From contig NC_080672.1 in the NCBI RefSeq assembly GCF_030247195.1, forward strand, positions 248,171,209-248,235,208: DNA of 64,000 nt. The letters run 5' to 3'. Below the pieces are notes generated by a model that was not told the origin of the DNA, ran no database searches, and worked only from the letters and a program-made list of their open reading frames with translations. Each line of letters opens with the position of its first letter. Position 1 is the stretch's first letter. Below, piece after piece: positions 12,901-24,713 of this stretch. Source of the DNA: Topomyia yanbarensis (Eukaryota > Arthropoda > Insecta > Diptera > Culicidae). Both the position numbers and the translations under genes were made by a program.

Positions 12901-13763
12901 CCGCACTGGTGATTCTTTTCTGTATGATGGATGCAAAAAGTTGGTTTTGATTGTGGTAGTGTATCAGCAAAACATGCCAATAATAGGAACCCCCGTATTT
13001 AGTTTTATCCTATTATAACACTAGGCCTATTCTAGTGTTTGACGAGTGCTTTTAAAGTGAAATAATCGTAAAAAGGTTCTCCAGCTAAATAAAGGTATGT
13101 ATCAGTGCAATATTTAATATATTTGTGCCGGAATAACGAGATATGAGGCGGTAAATGCTGGCTCGAAAGTGTTTATTTTGCTAAGCGCCGTTGCGTCCTG
13201 TTTCGGTTCACTACGCGAGTGAGGCGGATCAGCAAATATTTCAATAAGGTGATTTTGTTTTAATTAAAAGTTGGATTTAGTGGATAGTTCTGAATACGTA
13301 TGTGCACAACAAATAAAGAAATTAACTTGAGCTTTTTTTGCACACCTGTTTTAGCCAAATCGATATTGTCATTATCTCATATGCTTGGTTCGAAACCAAG
13401 GGGTACGAAATAGGGTCACAATAGGCTCTACTGCCATAATAGGCACATCACCCTACCAAGATCAGTTTCAACTTCGACACCCAAACTCTCAATCACCTTG
13501 GTGTCCAGAGACGGCGTAACGGAATGTTTGATCCTGCGATTAACCGCTATTGCGATTCCTCCGCCGAATCCAACAATTCGATCAAATCGATGAATAACAT
13601 AATTAGAGTTACTCTTCAATTTAATATTTGGTTTTAAAAAAGTTTTGGTCACAACGGCTATATGCACATTATGTATCCTCAAGAAGTTGAATAATTCGTC
13701 TTCGCACGTTTTCAATGAACGAGCATTCCAATTTAATAAATTTAAATGATTATTTAAAGTCAT
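9955..13763 (-). pseudogene. Jockey-like ORF2 (endonuclease + reverse transcriptase), broken
   Basis: ORF2 is recoverable only in pieces. 13456-13763: endonuclease start 'LLNWNARSLKTCEDE' and 'GFGGGIAIAVNRR'. Then a 1.2-kb insertion. 11959-12240: 'FTIGDFNAKHRAWNN', with the endonuclease D/N. 11474-11962: 'DSDHLPVTFSL' (the SDH motif). 11061-11606: 'MKAPGYDGIFN' and 'FPERWKNAKVIPILKP'. 10464-11012: 'LPEQFGFRIGHSTTHQLVRV', 'ALLDIEKAFDSVWHKG' and 'AGVPQVSSVAPILYN'. The RT catalytic box reads FCDDSSI instead of FADD.I. 9955-10194: C-terminal tail. There are several frameshifts. The enzyme would have made the nick and the cDNA for target-primed insertion. Confidence 0.75.
12247..13453. mobile_element. 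TA-flanked inverted-repeat element (GGGTGATG family)
   Basis: A 1,207-bp element. The left end reads GGGTGATGAGCCTATTTTGG and the right end, inverted, GGGTGATGTGCCTATTATGG. It is flanked by TA at 12245-12246 and 13454-13455. It splits the endonuclease domain of the Jockey-like ORF2. If it and one TA are ignored, the host frame continues from 'VETDLG' into 'FIAA', as expected for this domain. No transposase is seen inside. Confidence 0.8.
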
Positions 13764-15052
13764 TGTTAAACTTTAATTTCATTACAATTTTGTTAGCAAA
13801 TTCCCAACCCGCTTGAAAAGCTTCAAACATGGAGGTAGAATTTAACATGGCAATCATCATAGGTAACATTGAGTCCTGCAGATATTTTAATTTTTCTTCC
13901 GTTGCGCTACCTAGATCCATTGGACTAAAGGAAGCGTTGGGTGCAAACGAGTTTGTGGGCGTGGTAACTGTAGCCGTTATTTTGGCCTTGTTACCTGCCA
14001 CTGAAGCATAAGATGACATACCATTGTAGGGTGGTGTGACGGAGGTAGAAGAAGTTGTTAATCTATTTTGAGTCGGATTAACACGTTTGGGCGTGTTTTC
14101 TTGAAGTGTACCTGAAGAAGTAGGTACATTTTTTGTTTGTTGTTTTTGTTGTCTAGAACGAGAATTTATAATTTTTTCTCGAACAGGACAACCCCAGAAA
14201 TTCGATTTATAATTATCGCTACAATTAGCGCATTTGAAACTTTTTGTGGTTTTTTTCACCGGACAAGTATCTTTAGTGTGCGATTTATCACCACAGATCA
14301 TACATTTGGAATCCAAATGACTTTTTTGTGCCGTGCCCAAAACCTTGGCATCTACGACACTGGGTCAGATTTTGAATTCTGCCCCCATGTCGTTTATAAT
14401 GTTTCCACTTTACTCGCACGTGGAACATAAAACGTACTTTTTCAAATACTTTCAAATTATTAACCTCATTACGGTTAAAATGAATTAAATAAAGCTCCTG
14501 GATAATTCCAGAGCGTACTGGCGTGTTATCGCCGCTAGCCTTTCTCTTCATAAGAATAACTTGTGAAGGAGAAAAACCAAGTAAATTTTTCAATTCGTTG
14601 GATATTTCATCCAAACTTTGACCTTGTGGTAGCCCTTTCAAGACAGCCTTGAATGGTCTATCTGTCTTGAAATCATATGAATAAAATTTATATAACTTCT
14701 CCGTAAGATACTGGAGTAGTCGTTTGTGGCCAATCAATTCTTCCGCTGTAACTCGACATCCTCCTCTTCGGCCAATCTGAAAAGAGACTTTCACTTCCGG
14801 AAGGAACGTCGAAAGCTCAGTTAGAAAGGCTTTGAAGTCGGAGATCAACACTGTTATAGGCGGAGGTGATTGCGTTTTCTTCTCATTGGCATTATGAGCA
14901 ATGCGAGGAAATTTAGAAATTTCATCAGCTTCACATTCGGATAAAACATCGAATGAGTTGCTGCAGTCAATTGAATTTTCGGGTGGAGAAGATACCCTTT
15001 TGCGTTTAGCTTTAATTTTTGGCACACGGCCTTTCTGGGAGGATCCAGGCAT
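13750..15052 (-). pseudogene. Jockey-like ORF1 (gag-like, zinc knuckles), frameshifted
   Basis: The first frame (14288-15052) starts 'MPGSSQKGRVPKIKAKRKR', then a PRE_C2HC-type region ('PFKAVLKGLPQGQSLDEI'), then the first knuckle 'CRRCQGFGHGT'. A frameshift near 14330 moves the rest to 13750-14340, with further knuckles 'CMICGDKSHTKDTC' and 'CANCSDN'. A low-complexity Q/T/S region and a short C-terminal helix follow. ORF1 overlaps the start of ORF2 at 13750-13763, as in the intact element at 35920-35930. The protein normally packages element RNA. Confidence 0.75.
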
Positions 15053-15692
15053 GTTGGAAGAATTAAATATTTCTTTAGGCTGAATTGTTCTTGAAAAATG
15101 TTTTAGTCTTGAAAAAGACTGATTGAGTAGAAAAAGTAGGTAGTCTGGAGAAAGACTGTTGCTGTTGAAAAACTCTAGGTAAACCAGGAGCTATCAAGAT
15201 TTGTGACCGGTTCGAACGAAGGTTCAAGCCGGTATGAGACTAGGAATGTAGATTAATATGAATGAAGGGGAACAAATTTTTATGAGAAATTTCACAGCTA
15301 TCTTAAAGCTAAGAATACAATTAGATATACAAGATGGGACACGAAAAAAAATGAAAAGGTTTAAGGCTAGCTTAAAACAAGGAATATAATTTAAATTGGT
15401 TTTTGTAAAAGCTGCAGGAGTTGTATCAGGAACAGGGGGAGTAGGCGAGCACGATGACGGGGAAAGAAGAACAAAACTTGCAACATTCAGGCAAAAGAAG
15501 AACAGTGACGTGAGTTAGAGCCTCATGCTGGTAGATGGTAGATGCCCAGGATCGGGCGGACGGCGGAGAATCCTTCAGGAGTGATCAGACCATCGACCTG
15601 CTCTCGCTTTGACTTCATTTTTGCAGGCGTGGTAAAGGTGACGGCAGTCACATAGTGTCACTCTGGTACTCCAAAAGGAAGGATAGCGAACT

Positions 15693-16410
15693 CTAAGAAC
15701 GAGAAATAAAGGATATGGAGTAGATTAGGATATTTGTTGATTCAATAAAAAGGTAGATGAGAGACATATAGGGAAAATCGCGATTTGCCAAGATATCCCG
15801 AACTAGAATATCGGGTGGTCTACCTCGGGCACGGAGGGAATCCTTTAACTGCAATCTGGCGCCACAATACCCAGCGCATGCCCAGACAACGTGATCGATG
15901 TCGTGATAACCTTCATTACAAACGCACCGACTACTCTCTGTGAGCCGCCGCAAATGCGCATCCAATATGTAGTGGTTGGTCATAAGCCGGGATATTACAC
16001 GTATGAAATCTCGACCCACATCCATCCCCCTGAACAAAGGCTTCGTTGATACCTTTGGGATAATCGAATGTACCCATCGTACAAGTTTCCCATTGCTCCA
16101 CGAGGTTTGCCAACTGTTGAGTGTCCTCTGACAACATATACTAAAAAAATCGTCGAAGCAGATTGGTCTTTCGTATATGTCACCATCTAATGCGCCCACC
16201 TAATGCTAAAAAGTCGGCCTTTTCATTCACCGGGATAGAGCAATGAGAGGGGACCCAAACAAAGGTAATCTGGTAAGATTTTTCAGATAACTTGCGCAGA
16301 GATTTCCGTATCTTCCTCAGAAAATACGGGAATTGTGATCTGTGGGAAATGAGTACCAATGAGTAAAAGCTGGAGTTGCGCCGGTCACTCTTCCTAGAAA
16401 AGACAACCAA
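15693..16410 (-). pseudogene. I-clade RNase H and C-terminal region, frameshifted
   Basis: 16180-16410 carries an RNase H signature 'ITFVWVPSHCSIPVNEKADF', whose final His and Asp are part of the active site of this fold. A frame change leads into 15693-16199 with 'CVCNEGYHDIDHVVWACAGY', a Cys/His-rich tail usual for the end of I-clade ORF2. In intact elements RNase H removes the RNA strand after cDNA synthesis. Confidence 0.7.
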
Positions 16411-16419
16411 TTCAGTTTT

Positions 16420-17720
16420 CTACGTAGAGAACTCGATACCCAGCTGGAGAGCCCAAGCAGACAAATTGTCCAAGGTATCTTGTAATGGTCCTTGCAAGTC
16501 GGCAGCTTTGGGCCCTGTAATAGAGACCACCCCGTCGTCTTCAAGTTGTCTTAGCGTGCATGAATTGGCAAGACAATCGTCAATGTCATTCATGTAAAAA
16601 TTGTAGAACAGGGGACTTAGACATGAGCCCTGGGGAAGACCCATGTAGCTAAATCGCGATGTTATTAAATTGCCATGCGAAAAGTGCATGTGCTTTTCAG
16701 ACAACAGGTTTAACAAAAAGTTATTTAAAATCGGTGAAAGACCATGATGGTGCTGCTTCTCTGACACAATGTGGATAGAAACTGAGTGAAAAACCCCCTT
16801 AATATCCAAGAAGACTGATGCCATTTGCTCTTTGCTAGCATAAGCCATTTGGATTTCTGTAGAAAGCAACGCAAGGCAATCGTTCGTCCCTTTGCCTTTG
16901 CGGAAGCCAAATTATTTATCTGACAGTAATCCATTTGCTTCAACCCAATTGTCGAGGCGGGATAGTATCATTTTCTCGAACATACAGAGGGATACAGGAA
17001 AACATTGCAATTGGCCGCTATGAGTTGTGGTCGGAGGCTGGTTTTCCTGGTTTTTGAATGGCGATGATCTTCACTTGCCTCTAGTCATAAGGGACAATGT
17101 TACCCTCAAGAAACTTGTTAAATAAGTTCAACAAGCGCCTTTTTGCAGTCTCAGGCAGATTCTTCAGCAAGTTGAATTTGATTCTGTCTAACCCTGGGGC
17201 GTTATTGTTGCATGATAAGAGAGCAAGTGAGAACTCCACCATAGAAAACGGTGTTTCGTTCGCGGTATCGTGAGGAGACGTGGCGTGGTAAGTTTTCTAT
17301 ACCGGGACAGAGTCCGGACAGATCTTTTTGGCGAAAGCGAATATCCAGCGGTTTGAATATTCTCGTTGGTACTGTTTCGGTTACGCATACGTCGAGCCGT
17401 ACCCCAAAGAGTGCTCATCGCTGTTTCTCTCGTTAACCCGTCGACGAACCGGCGCCAGAAACTGCGTTTTTTTGGCTTTCATTAGACTATTCATTCGCCT
17501 TTCTAACGACACGTACTGTTGATAGCTAGCGGGTAACCCGTCTTCCCAGAAGGCCTTATAGGCAGTGGACTTCTCCGCGTACAGCTCTGAGCACTCTTTA
17601 TCCCACCACAGTGTGGGAGACCGTCCTTGGGTATTCGCGCCCGGTACTGGTTTAGTCTGAGCCAGAGCTTTAAAAAAATCGATATCTCTGCGTGAACTTG
17701 AAAGAAAACGAAATTCAATT
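16420..17720 (-). pseudogene. I-clade reverse transcriptase, multiply broken
   Basis: The best-preserved piece (16420-16869) reads 'MASVFLDIKGVFHSVS', 'YMGLPQGSCLSPLFYNFYMND' and 'RQLEDDGVVSITGPKAAD'. The catalytic box is LEDD where LADD/YADD is expected, and the motif-A second Asp is missing (GVFHSV). Upstream (16900-17720), fragments in several frames still show 'CSELYAEKS'-like and 'AKKRSFWRRFVDG'-like stretches. Stops and frameshifts are dense, so no function remains. Confidence 0.65.
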
Positions 17721-18119
17721 CATTCCCGCTGTGATGAATGAAATGTTTGGTTCGTTTCCATCGTCATTCGTTCTCCCGACACAGCGCATTCAGATTCGGA
17801 CATGTTCGGTTTCAGGGGCAAGCTGAATTTTTTGTCTATTCTACCTACGAGAGGGATTTTTCAACAAAAGTGTACCAGATATAGATTACGCAGTTCGTTT
17901 ATACTCGAAAATGTAAAAGATGCCAACATCTGCCTTCAAACTGTCCACATAATATCGAATGAATGCTTTGGTTAGTGAAGGAATTTGCATTCACTCTGCT
18001 CTCAAGCATTCAATTCTGCATGAAATTTCAGTCAGTTGGAAAGTGAATGAATGAGGGAGGCGTTGAATCTGAATGTCGGTTTCGGTAAATGCAAGTAGAA
18101 ATAGGTAATTGATTTTGAA

Positions 18120-18908
18120 ATTTCCGAGCACTGGTCTGAGCTTGATTCGCACTGTCGAGAATCAAACCAGCCAAAAACCTGTACTCTTACTCCGGAGGAA
18201 GCTCTTGAGTGGATTTCATTTTAACGGATATCGCGGTCGCGTAACTCTTCCAATCAATGTTCCGTGTGAGGTCATACGAGGCATTGGTTGTTTCTGATGG
18301 TCTTGAACCGTTAGCAATTGAAATCACGATAGGCAAATGATCGCTACCGTGGGGATCAGGGATCACATTCCACATGCAATCTAACTGTAGCGATGTCGAG
18401 CACAGCGATAAATCCAACGCGCTTGCGCGTGCTGGTGGTGTAGGAATCCGCGTCATTTCTTCCGTGTTTAAGATGGTCATGTTGAAATTGTCGCAAAGAT
18501 CTTGGATTAATGTTGATCTACTATCATCGTGAAGACCACCCCATACCGCACCGTGCGAGTTAAAGTCTCCTAGACTTTAACTCCTCGGTGCCGGTAAGGA
18601 TTCCGTGATATTAGAAAGTGTTCGGTGCCTGATGCTCTAAGAGGAATGTAGATGGAAGCAATGCAATGTACTCCTCCATAGGGGTTTTCTCGATCCAGAC
18701 GAATTATATTAAAGTTGTGGAAGTTGAGATTTATATCGGAAGTTAACCAAGTTTCACATAACGCGAAAGCATCACATTTTAAACTATTTAGTAAAAATTT
18801 AAAGGAATCGATTTTCGGGAGGATATTTCTGCTGGTCCACTGTAGAACAGTGATCGAATCGGTGACCTCGTTCGATGACTTAGCCATCGAATGATACGAT
18901 CGCTGCAA
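18120..18908 (-). pseudogene. I-clade ORF2 endonuclease domain, broken
   Basis: 18570-18908 reads 'ITVLQWTSRNILPKIDSF', 'FALCETWLTSD' (the catalytic Glu) and 'NIIRLDRENPYGGV'. After a frame break, 18187-18480 continues with 'DPHGSDHLPIVISIANG', the SDH motif that closes this APE-type fold. The domain normally nicks the genomic target. Frame breaks near 18560-18600 make it non-functional. Confidence 0.7.
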
Positions 18909-19131
18909 GAAGGGGCCATTTAGTAGTCAACTGCTTCAAAAATGTTTGCACTATAGGGAGAAAACGTATCAGAAGGCTTTCAAGAGGATCAGTAACATTG
19001 AAAGCTGTGAAAATTAAGTCCACGATGTCAGAAAATTTCATTAGTCCATTACTGGACTGAGTGTCTGTTTGTAAAAGGGAGTTATTTGGGGTTTCAGGTG
19101 TCCCTGGAAGTGGTGGGTAGTCTAGGGGAGG

Positions 19132-19821
19132 CTACAGTTGTCCTCTTTCAAGACTCTCCCGGGTTAACGAGAGATGTTCCCTCTTAGGGGTCGTCAGATT
19201 CTTGCTCAACGCATTCTTTAGCATTTCTGCATAAGAGCGCTTCGAGCATTCATTAAGGGAGCGTTTAATTTTATCCCCGCGCTGTTTGTACGCAGGGCAT
19301 GATTTAAGAGCACGCAAAGGGCCCCCGCAGTAAATACACTTTTCAGTTTCTTTGCCGCAAGAGTCATCCTCATGCTCTCCCTCACATTTGCCGCATCGTT
19401 TTTTATTTCCACAATACGTGGCTGTGTGGCTCAACTGCTTGAAATTGCTGCAGCTCTTGAGCCGTGGTACAAACAGGCGAACAGGTAGGCGAACTTTGTC
19501 AAGAAGGATGTAGTTGGGAAGAGAAGACCCGGCGAGGGTCACCCGAAGCGAGCCTGATTGAGAGTAGGTAGTCTTTCCTCCCTCGGTGATTGCGGTATAT
19601 AATTGTTTGCATTCTAAGATCTTAATCTGTTGGAGTGAGGAGTCCTTAAAGTAGCCAACCCCGTGCTCCAACAGTTTTTCGCTCTTCTGGCCCGGTTCTG
19701 ACACAACTCCATCGATTTCTACGGCCACACAAGGCACGTACGCTTTAAATTCTCGCGTAAAGCGCTCACAGTAAGCAATCCCGTTTGCCTGACCAAGATC
19801 ATTCAATAGAACACGTATCTT
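19132..19821 (-). pseudogene. I-clade ORF1, C-terminal two thirds
   Basis: The frame enters at the right edge with 'RKIRVLLNDLGQANGIAYCE' and continues through 'VEIDGVVSEPGQKSEKLL' to a set of zinc knuckles: 'CSNFKQLSHTATYC', 'CGKCEGEHEDDSC' and 'CIYCGGPLRALKSC'. It ends in a basic tail. It joins in sense to the N-terminal part at 20711-20929, from which it is separated by the CR1-like insertion. Knuckle-containing ORF1 proteins bind element RNA. Confidence 0.7.
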
Positions 19822-20707
<886 letters not shown>

Positions 20708-20710
20708 CTT

Positions 20711-20929
20711 GTTTGCCCGAATACGTGTTATCTGTGCTACGGCCGGGTAGTTAGCAGTCAGATCCCGAGATAGTTTCAATACGTTAACCGGTTTCTCCCC
20801 GGTCCGAAAGTACACCACCCATGGCCCAGTGGAATCTAGAGGGTACTGTTTTATACGCGGGGCAATGCGCGTGTTAGGGTAATCAGGGACTTCCATGAGA
20901 ATATCAGATGGTATTTCGCCCTCGGCCAT
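20711..20929 (-). pseudogene. I-clade ORF1, N-terminal part
   Basis: Starts '[19 protein letters not shown]' at 20929 and runs through '[20 protein letters not shown]' and '[18 protein letters not shown]', then enters the (TA)n insertion. The start is chosen because it begins the recognisable domain and a stop lies upstream. The missing remainder is at 19132-19821. Confidence 0.65.
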
Positions 20930-20940
20930 TTAACTACGAG

Positions 20941-21239
20941 GGCAGAGCGTTGTATATACGGGAATGTGTCTTATTGTTAGATTACAAGGTAAAATAAAAA
21001 AAAGAGAAAAGGAAAGAAAGTAAACGAGAGGGAAAAAACAGACCAAACTTATCTGCAGTAACGTCGATTGTTCCGCACCAGCGAAAACAAAACACTGGAC
21101 TTGGCACCGGCACCAACAGAACGGCAGCCAACAAACGAACAAAGGCTGACCTTCACTCACTGAAATTTACACACCGAACACCACTGTGAAGTATAACCAA
21201 ATACTAATATATTTGTATTTGGTATAACGATCTGCTCCG
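20941..21239. other. Probable I-clade 5' UTR with a 5'-flank palindrome
   Basis: No coding sequence. It probably includes the I-clade 5' untranslated region. At 21192-21227 a near-perfect palindrome (GTATAACCAAATAC / GTATTTGGTATAAC) may mark the junction with the next element. Confidence 0.35.
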
Positions 21240-21501
21240 TTGAAAGGCTCGAAAACAACTGTGATTACGGGAGTCTTGTATCTTCAGTATCATCATCTTC
21301 GCAATGCAGTGTTAATATCATTCAACATGTTAGCACAATTCGAGCGTTTCGTTTTGCAGAACAAACTAAAACACTTGGTTGAAAGGGACAACGTTGGAAT
21401 TAAGATGCCCGTATATATTGAAAATGATTATATAGATATAAGGCTATATGACCTATCACCTCGTACCCCTCCTAAGCCAATTGCAAAATGCATGTCGCAA
21501 T
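21240..21501 (+). pseudogene. Non-LTR gag-like ORF1 fragment, part before hAT insertion
   Basis: Reads 'FNMLAQFERFVLQNKLKHLV', 'RDNVGIKMPVYIENDYIDI' and 'LYDLSPRTPPKPIAKCM'. It stops at a hAT-like insertion in the codon after 'MSQ'. The continuation is at 28101. I recognise it as an ORF1 (gag-like) segment of a non-LTR retrotransposon but cannot name the clade. There is no knuckle domain in the preserved part. Confidence 0.5.
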
Positions 21502-22582
21502 CAGAGGTGGGAAAATACCGGTTGAGTACCGGTACAGTAAACCAAATCTCCACAAACTGTTTGTTTCCTTTACATTGTGTGCGGTCTTATCACTGGTTGT
21601 GTTCCAACGAGACAAGAAAACCAAACTGAGTTTCGTTTGTACAGCACCGCGGTTTGATTTTCATATTCGTTTACCGGTGCACGAGTATGCGAAAGAAACA
21701 CGAGAATTAGGCGATCCATGAGACGTTTCTGATCAGCTGATTACTTTCGTTTAATTATTCTGACGTTACTCCAAGGGGTGCGACGTCCGACGTCGATCCA
21801 ACATCAAACGAATCGGACTAACGAAAGTTGTTTGTCGGACGAGTTTTTCTGTTCGCAGGAGTACACTTGTTGACAGAACCCACCGCTGAATTGTCAAACA
21901 AACGTTTAATGGATTGCCTAATAACGAAACCAAACTTCGGTTGTGTTGCGGTTGTGTTTTCGGGTTGCTAGTATTTTTATTAAGAATTCTAAACAAATTT
22001 CTTTTGGGTATAATATAAGGATTTTTTTCGGTAATTGAAAAAATGTCTTCAGACATCTTTCTGTTCAAATAAGTTATGTTTCTGGTCATAAATTGCGTTC
22101 CTTAACTCAATATTGCGACATTTTTATAATGATTTATCATCAGGAACCTTGCAATATGGGTATATTTGGTATGGAAGCTGCCCAACAATCGAAAGTAAAA
22201 GGAAAATTAATAGCCTCCGCTATTTTTATACCTATGATATCAGATCAAAATTTAAGATGGCGGTATATTCAAGAAATTCTGTTATCTAGAATCACGCGAC
22301 ATGGACATTTTTAATATAAGAAATATTTCAAAAGATCGCACAGTGATGCCTGCCGTCATTTAAAATCTGATAGGGCGAGCTATATTCAATACTACTAGCA
22401 TTCAATAACGTTTTAATGGTAAAACAATCATGAAACAAGAGTATTTTTGATATCGAAAAGTTGTGTAGAGATTAAAAATTGTTATTCTTCGTCATTTTGC
22501 ATCCCAATATGGTGTTATTTTCACAGCGATTTAGCATTTAAAAGCATGCATATTTAAATTAAAGGCCCTAGTATAAAGGTAC

Positions 22583-22728
22583 GCAAAGAGCGTGCAGAAA
22601 GTGAAACCGAAAAAAGTCTACCTATCGAGCAAAATTAGAATCCAACTTTGCTGCAGAGGTATCAGAGATGGATTCCAATTGTGCTCGATAGGTAGGCTTT
22701 TTTTGACTTCACTCTTTGCGCAACTGTT
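22583..22728. mobile_element. Hairpin-forming MITE, about 146 bp
   Basis: Left arm 'GCAAAGAGCG.GCAGAAAGTG..' through 'CTACCTATCGAGCA' pairs with right arm 'TGCTCGATAGGTAGGCTTTT' through 'TTCACTCTTTGC', with a few mismatches and a short loop around 22660. There is no coding sequence. Target duplication is not evident. Confidence 0.55.
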
Positions 22729-22839
22729 CTGTATAGACTGTGATTTAAATAGGCATGTGGTTCCAAGGAAACGAAACTTGAATTGCGGCGTCAATTAGAA
22801 ATTCAAAATGGCGCCCTATTCAAGATGATTTAACAACTA

Positions 22840-23346
22840 CACACAGAAGAATCAGGCCTTTTCGAATCAACAAAACGTTTAGTTGAATCTAAAACGTGGC
22901 GAAAGACTGTTTCAAACTGAAATGGGCGTTTTTCGAAAGCATGTATTTGGTTTAGTTCAACAAATACTACTGTTTATATTTTAAATAGAAACATTGTTGA
23001 ATCAAAATAAAATTTGTTAGATCTAACTGATCCCTTTGTTAAAAACCAACAGAATCTTTGTTTAATTTCAACTAAATTTGAGTTGTTCTCTCCTTTGGTT
23101 AATACAAAAGATTTGTTTTTGTTTCTTCGAACTTGTTTGTTTGGTTCAACTTATCATGATTTTGTTGTTTCAAACGAAATATTTGTTGAAACTACTTAAA
23201 AAGCCAACAAATGATTTTTTGGTAATTTCAACCAAAAGTATTGATTGAATCAAACCTGAATCTTGTTTGTCACCATATCAAACGGGAAAATTGTTATTCA
23301 AAACCAAAATTTGTTTATTTTCACTATTTTTTTTTTTCTGCGTGTG
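22840..23346. repeat. Short-TIR repeat with internal 'TTGTTGAATCAAA'-like motif
   Basis: It begins ACACAGAA and ends TTCTGCGTGT, imperfectly inverted. Within are at least six spaced copies of a motif like 'TTTGTTgaa/TTCAACaaa' in both orientations. It looks like a MITE with internal repeats. Boundaries are tentative. Confidence 0.4.
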
Positions 23347-24330
23347 GCATGGTTACAGTATTGGTCACTGCACAGTGACGTCATGCATTAAATGTGACAG
23401 GTCCTGTTGATTACATTTTGAACTTAGAGACTTCGTATTTTCAAAATGATATAGTGGGTAACATTTGAAATATATTGGGAATAATGTTTTTAGAAGTATA
23501 AATGTTCTCAAGAACGCCTTATAATTAAAGTGTGCCTTTCTCTACTGTGGGAAAATGTATATGAAAGAACTAATAAGTTAACTAATTATTTGTTTATCAA
23601 TTACTTCTAGTGTTCTCTGAATCGGTAATTAGTTTTGCGGTAAAATTTGTTGGGAATTAATTATTAGCAATAAGCTTAATTTAATGGAATCCAAATTTGT
23701 TAAGTCCAAACTATAAACAACAGGACCAGCACTTGTCAAATTTATGAGGTTAAGGCATTTCATACAATGGTCAATGGACCAATATCCACATTAATGATTG
23801 AAGGTCGACTGGTATCGCCGGAAATATTTATTCCTTAAAGCTTAGTTTTTAACGGCGGTCTATTAAATGAAAGTGTTTTTGCTATTCGTTAGTTGGTTGA
23901 TGTTCTCGATGAATTAAGTTTTTTAGCAATTGAATAATTGAGTGGTAGTTTTCTCTAAACTCAAATGTTCGCGACCAAACCTTCTAGAGGACCTCAAAAA
24001 TGTTTCAAAGCGAGGTACAGTAACAGCAAAAATAACAGAAATATGTTTTACCAGCACTCAGTACAGTATATAAGAACCTAATCGTGAGTTTCCCCCCACT
24101 TGCGTCTTTTTTTATTAACGTGACTTTAAAGTTTTTTCATTCGTCACGGCCACTTGCGTCTGAGTTGCTTACCATATGTGAATAACACACACATACACGC
24201 AATTGCCTCTGTGCAAGGATAGATGTATCAATACGATGCGCCGTAGCAGTAATAAGGATATATGTATACAAAATGCGAGTGTGTGCTCGAGATTATTCGA
24301 GAATCTCCTAACCAGCGCAACCAGACGTGG
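23347..24330. other. No gene recognised
   Basis: AT-rich interior sequence of the hAT-like region. I see no domain, RNA gene or clear element ends. Confidence 0.4.
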
Positions 24331-24338
24331 ATTAGATC

Positions 24339-24561
24339 AAAAGAGATTATAACTACTAGAGGTCGCATGTCGCTGTTAACACTGAAAATTTATCATCTCG
24401 CTCTTACATATGCTAGGCCCATTAGTTTGACACATATTGCCCCGGGTACACACAAGTCAAAGTAATGGGATACAATATGCTAGAGCGAGACCCCATGTTT
24501 CAGTCCGTGAATACATGGAGACAGTAGCGCTTTGCACCCTCTAGTAGTTATAATCTCTTTT
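24339..24561. mobile_element. MITE, 223 bp, perfect 8-bp target duplication
   Basis: Perfect 24-bp terminal inverted repeats beginning AAAAGAGATTATAACTACTA. Flanked by ATTAGATC at 24331-24338 and 24562-24569. The interior is non-coding. An 8-bp duplication fits hAT, P or Merlin-type transposases. The terminal bases (AAAA) are unusual for hAT, so the superfamily is left open. Confidence 0.85.
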
Positions 24562-24713
24562 ATTAGATCTCGTTGATACGACTATTGGCGATATAAATAC
24601 AGGCCTCTTTGAATGCATTGAGTATTAATGTGAAGTTTCAAGTGATTCAAGTCATGTTTAGTTGACATCATTAATTTTGATTTCATTAACTTAATGTTTT
24701 TATAGTTTTTGTT

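Larger units (their letters stand above)
9332..15070 (-). mobile_element. Jockey-clade non-LTR retrotransposon, decayed
   Basis: The element is on the minus strand. Its 3' end is marked by AATAAA-like sequence and a short poly(A), seen as T9 at 9332-9340 on the plus strand. ORF2 remnants lie at 9955-13763 and ORF1 at 13750-15052. Two inverted-repeat elements are nested in it: a TTAA-flanked one in the 3' UTR (9711-9847) and a TA-flanked one in the endonuclease (12247-13453). Gene order and the ORF1 zinc knuckles match the intact Jockey-clade element at 33000-37251, but the two differ too much to be the same family. Confidence 0.7.
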
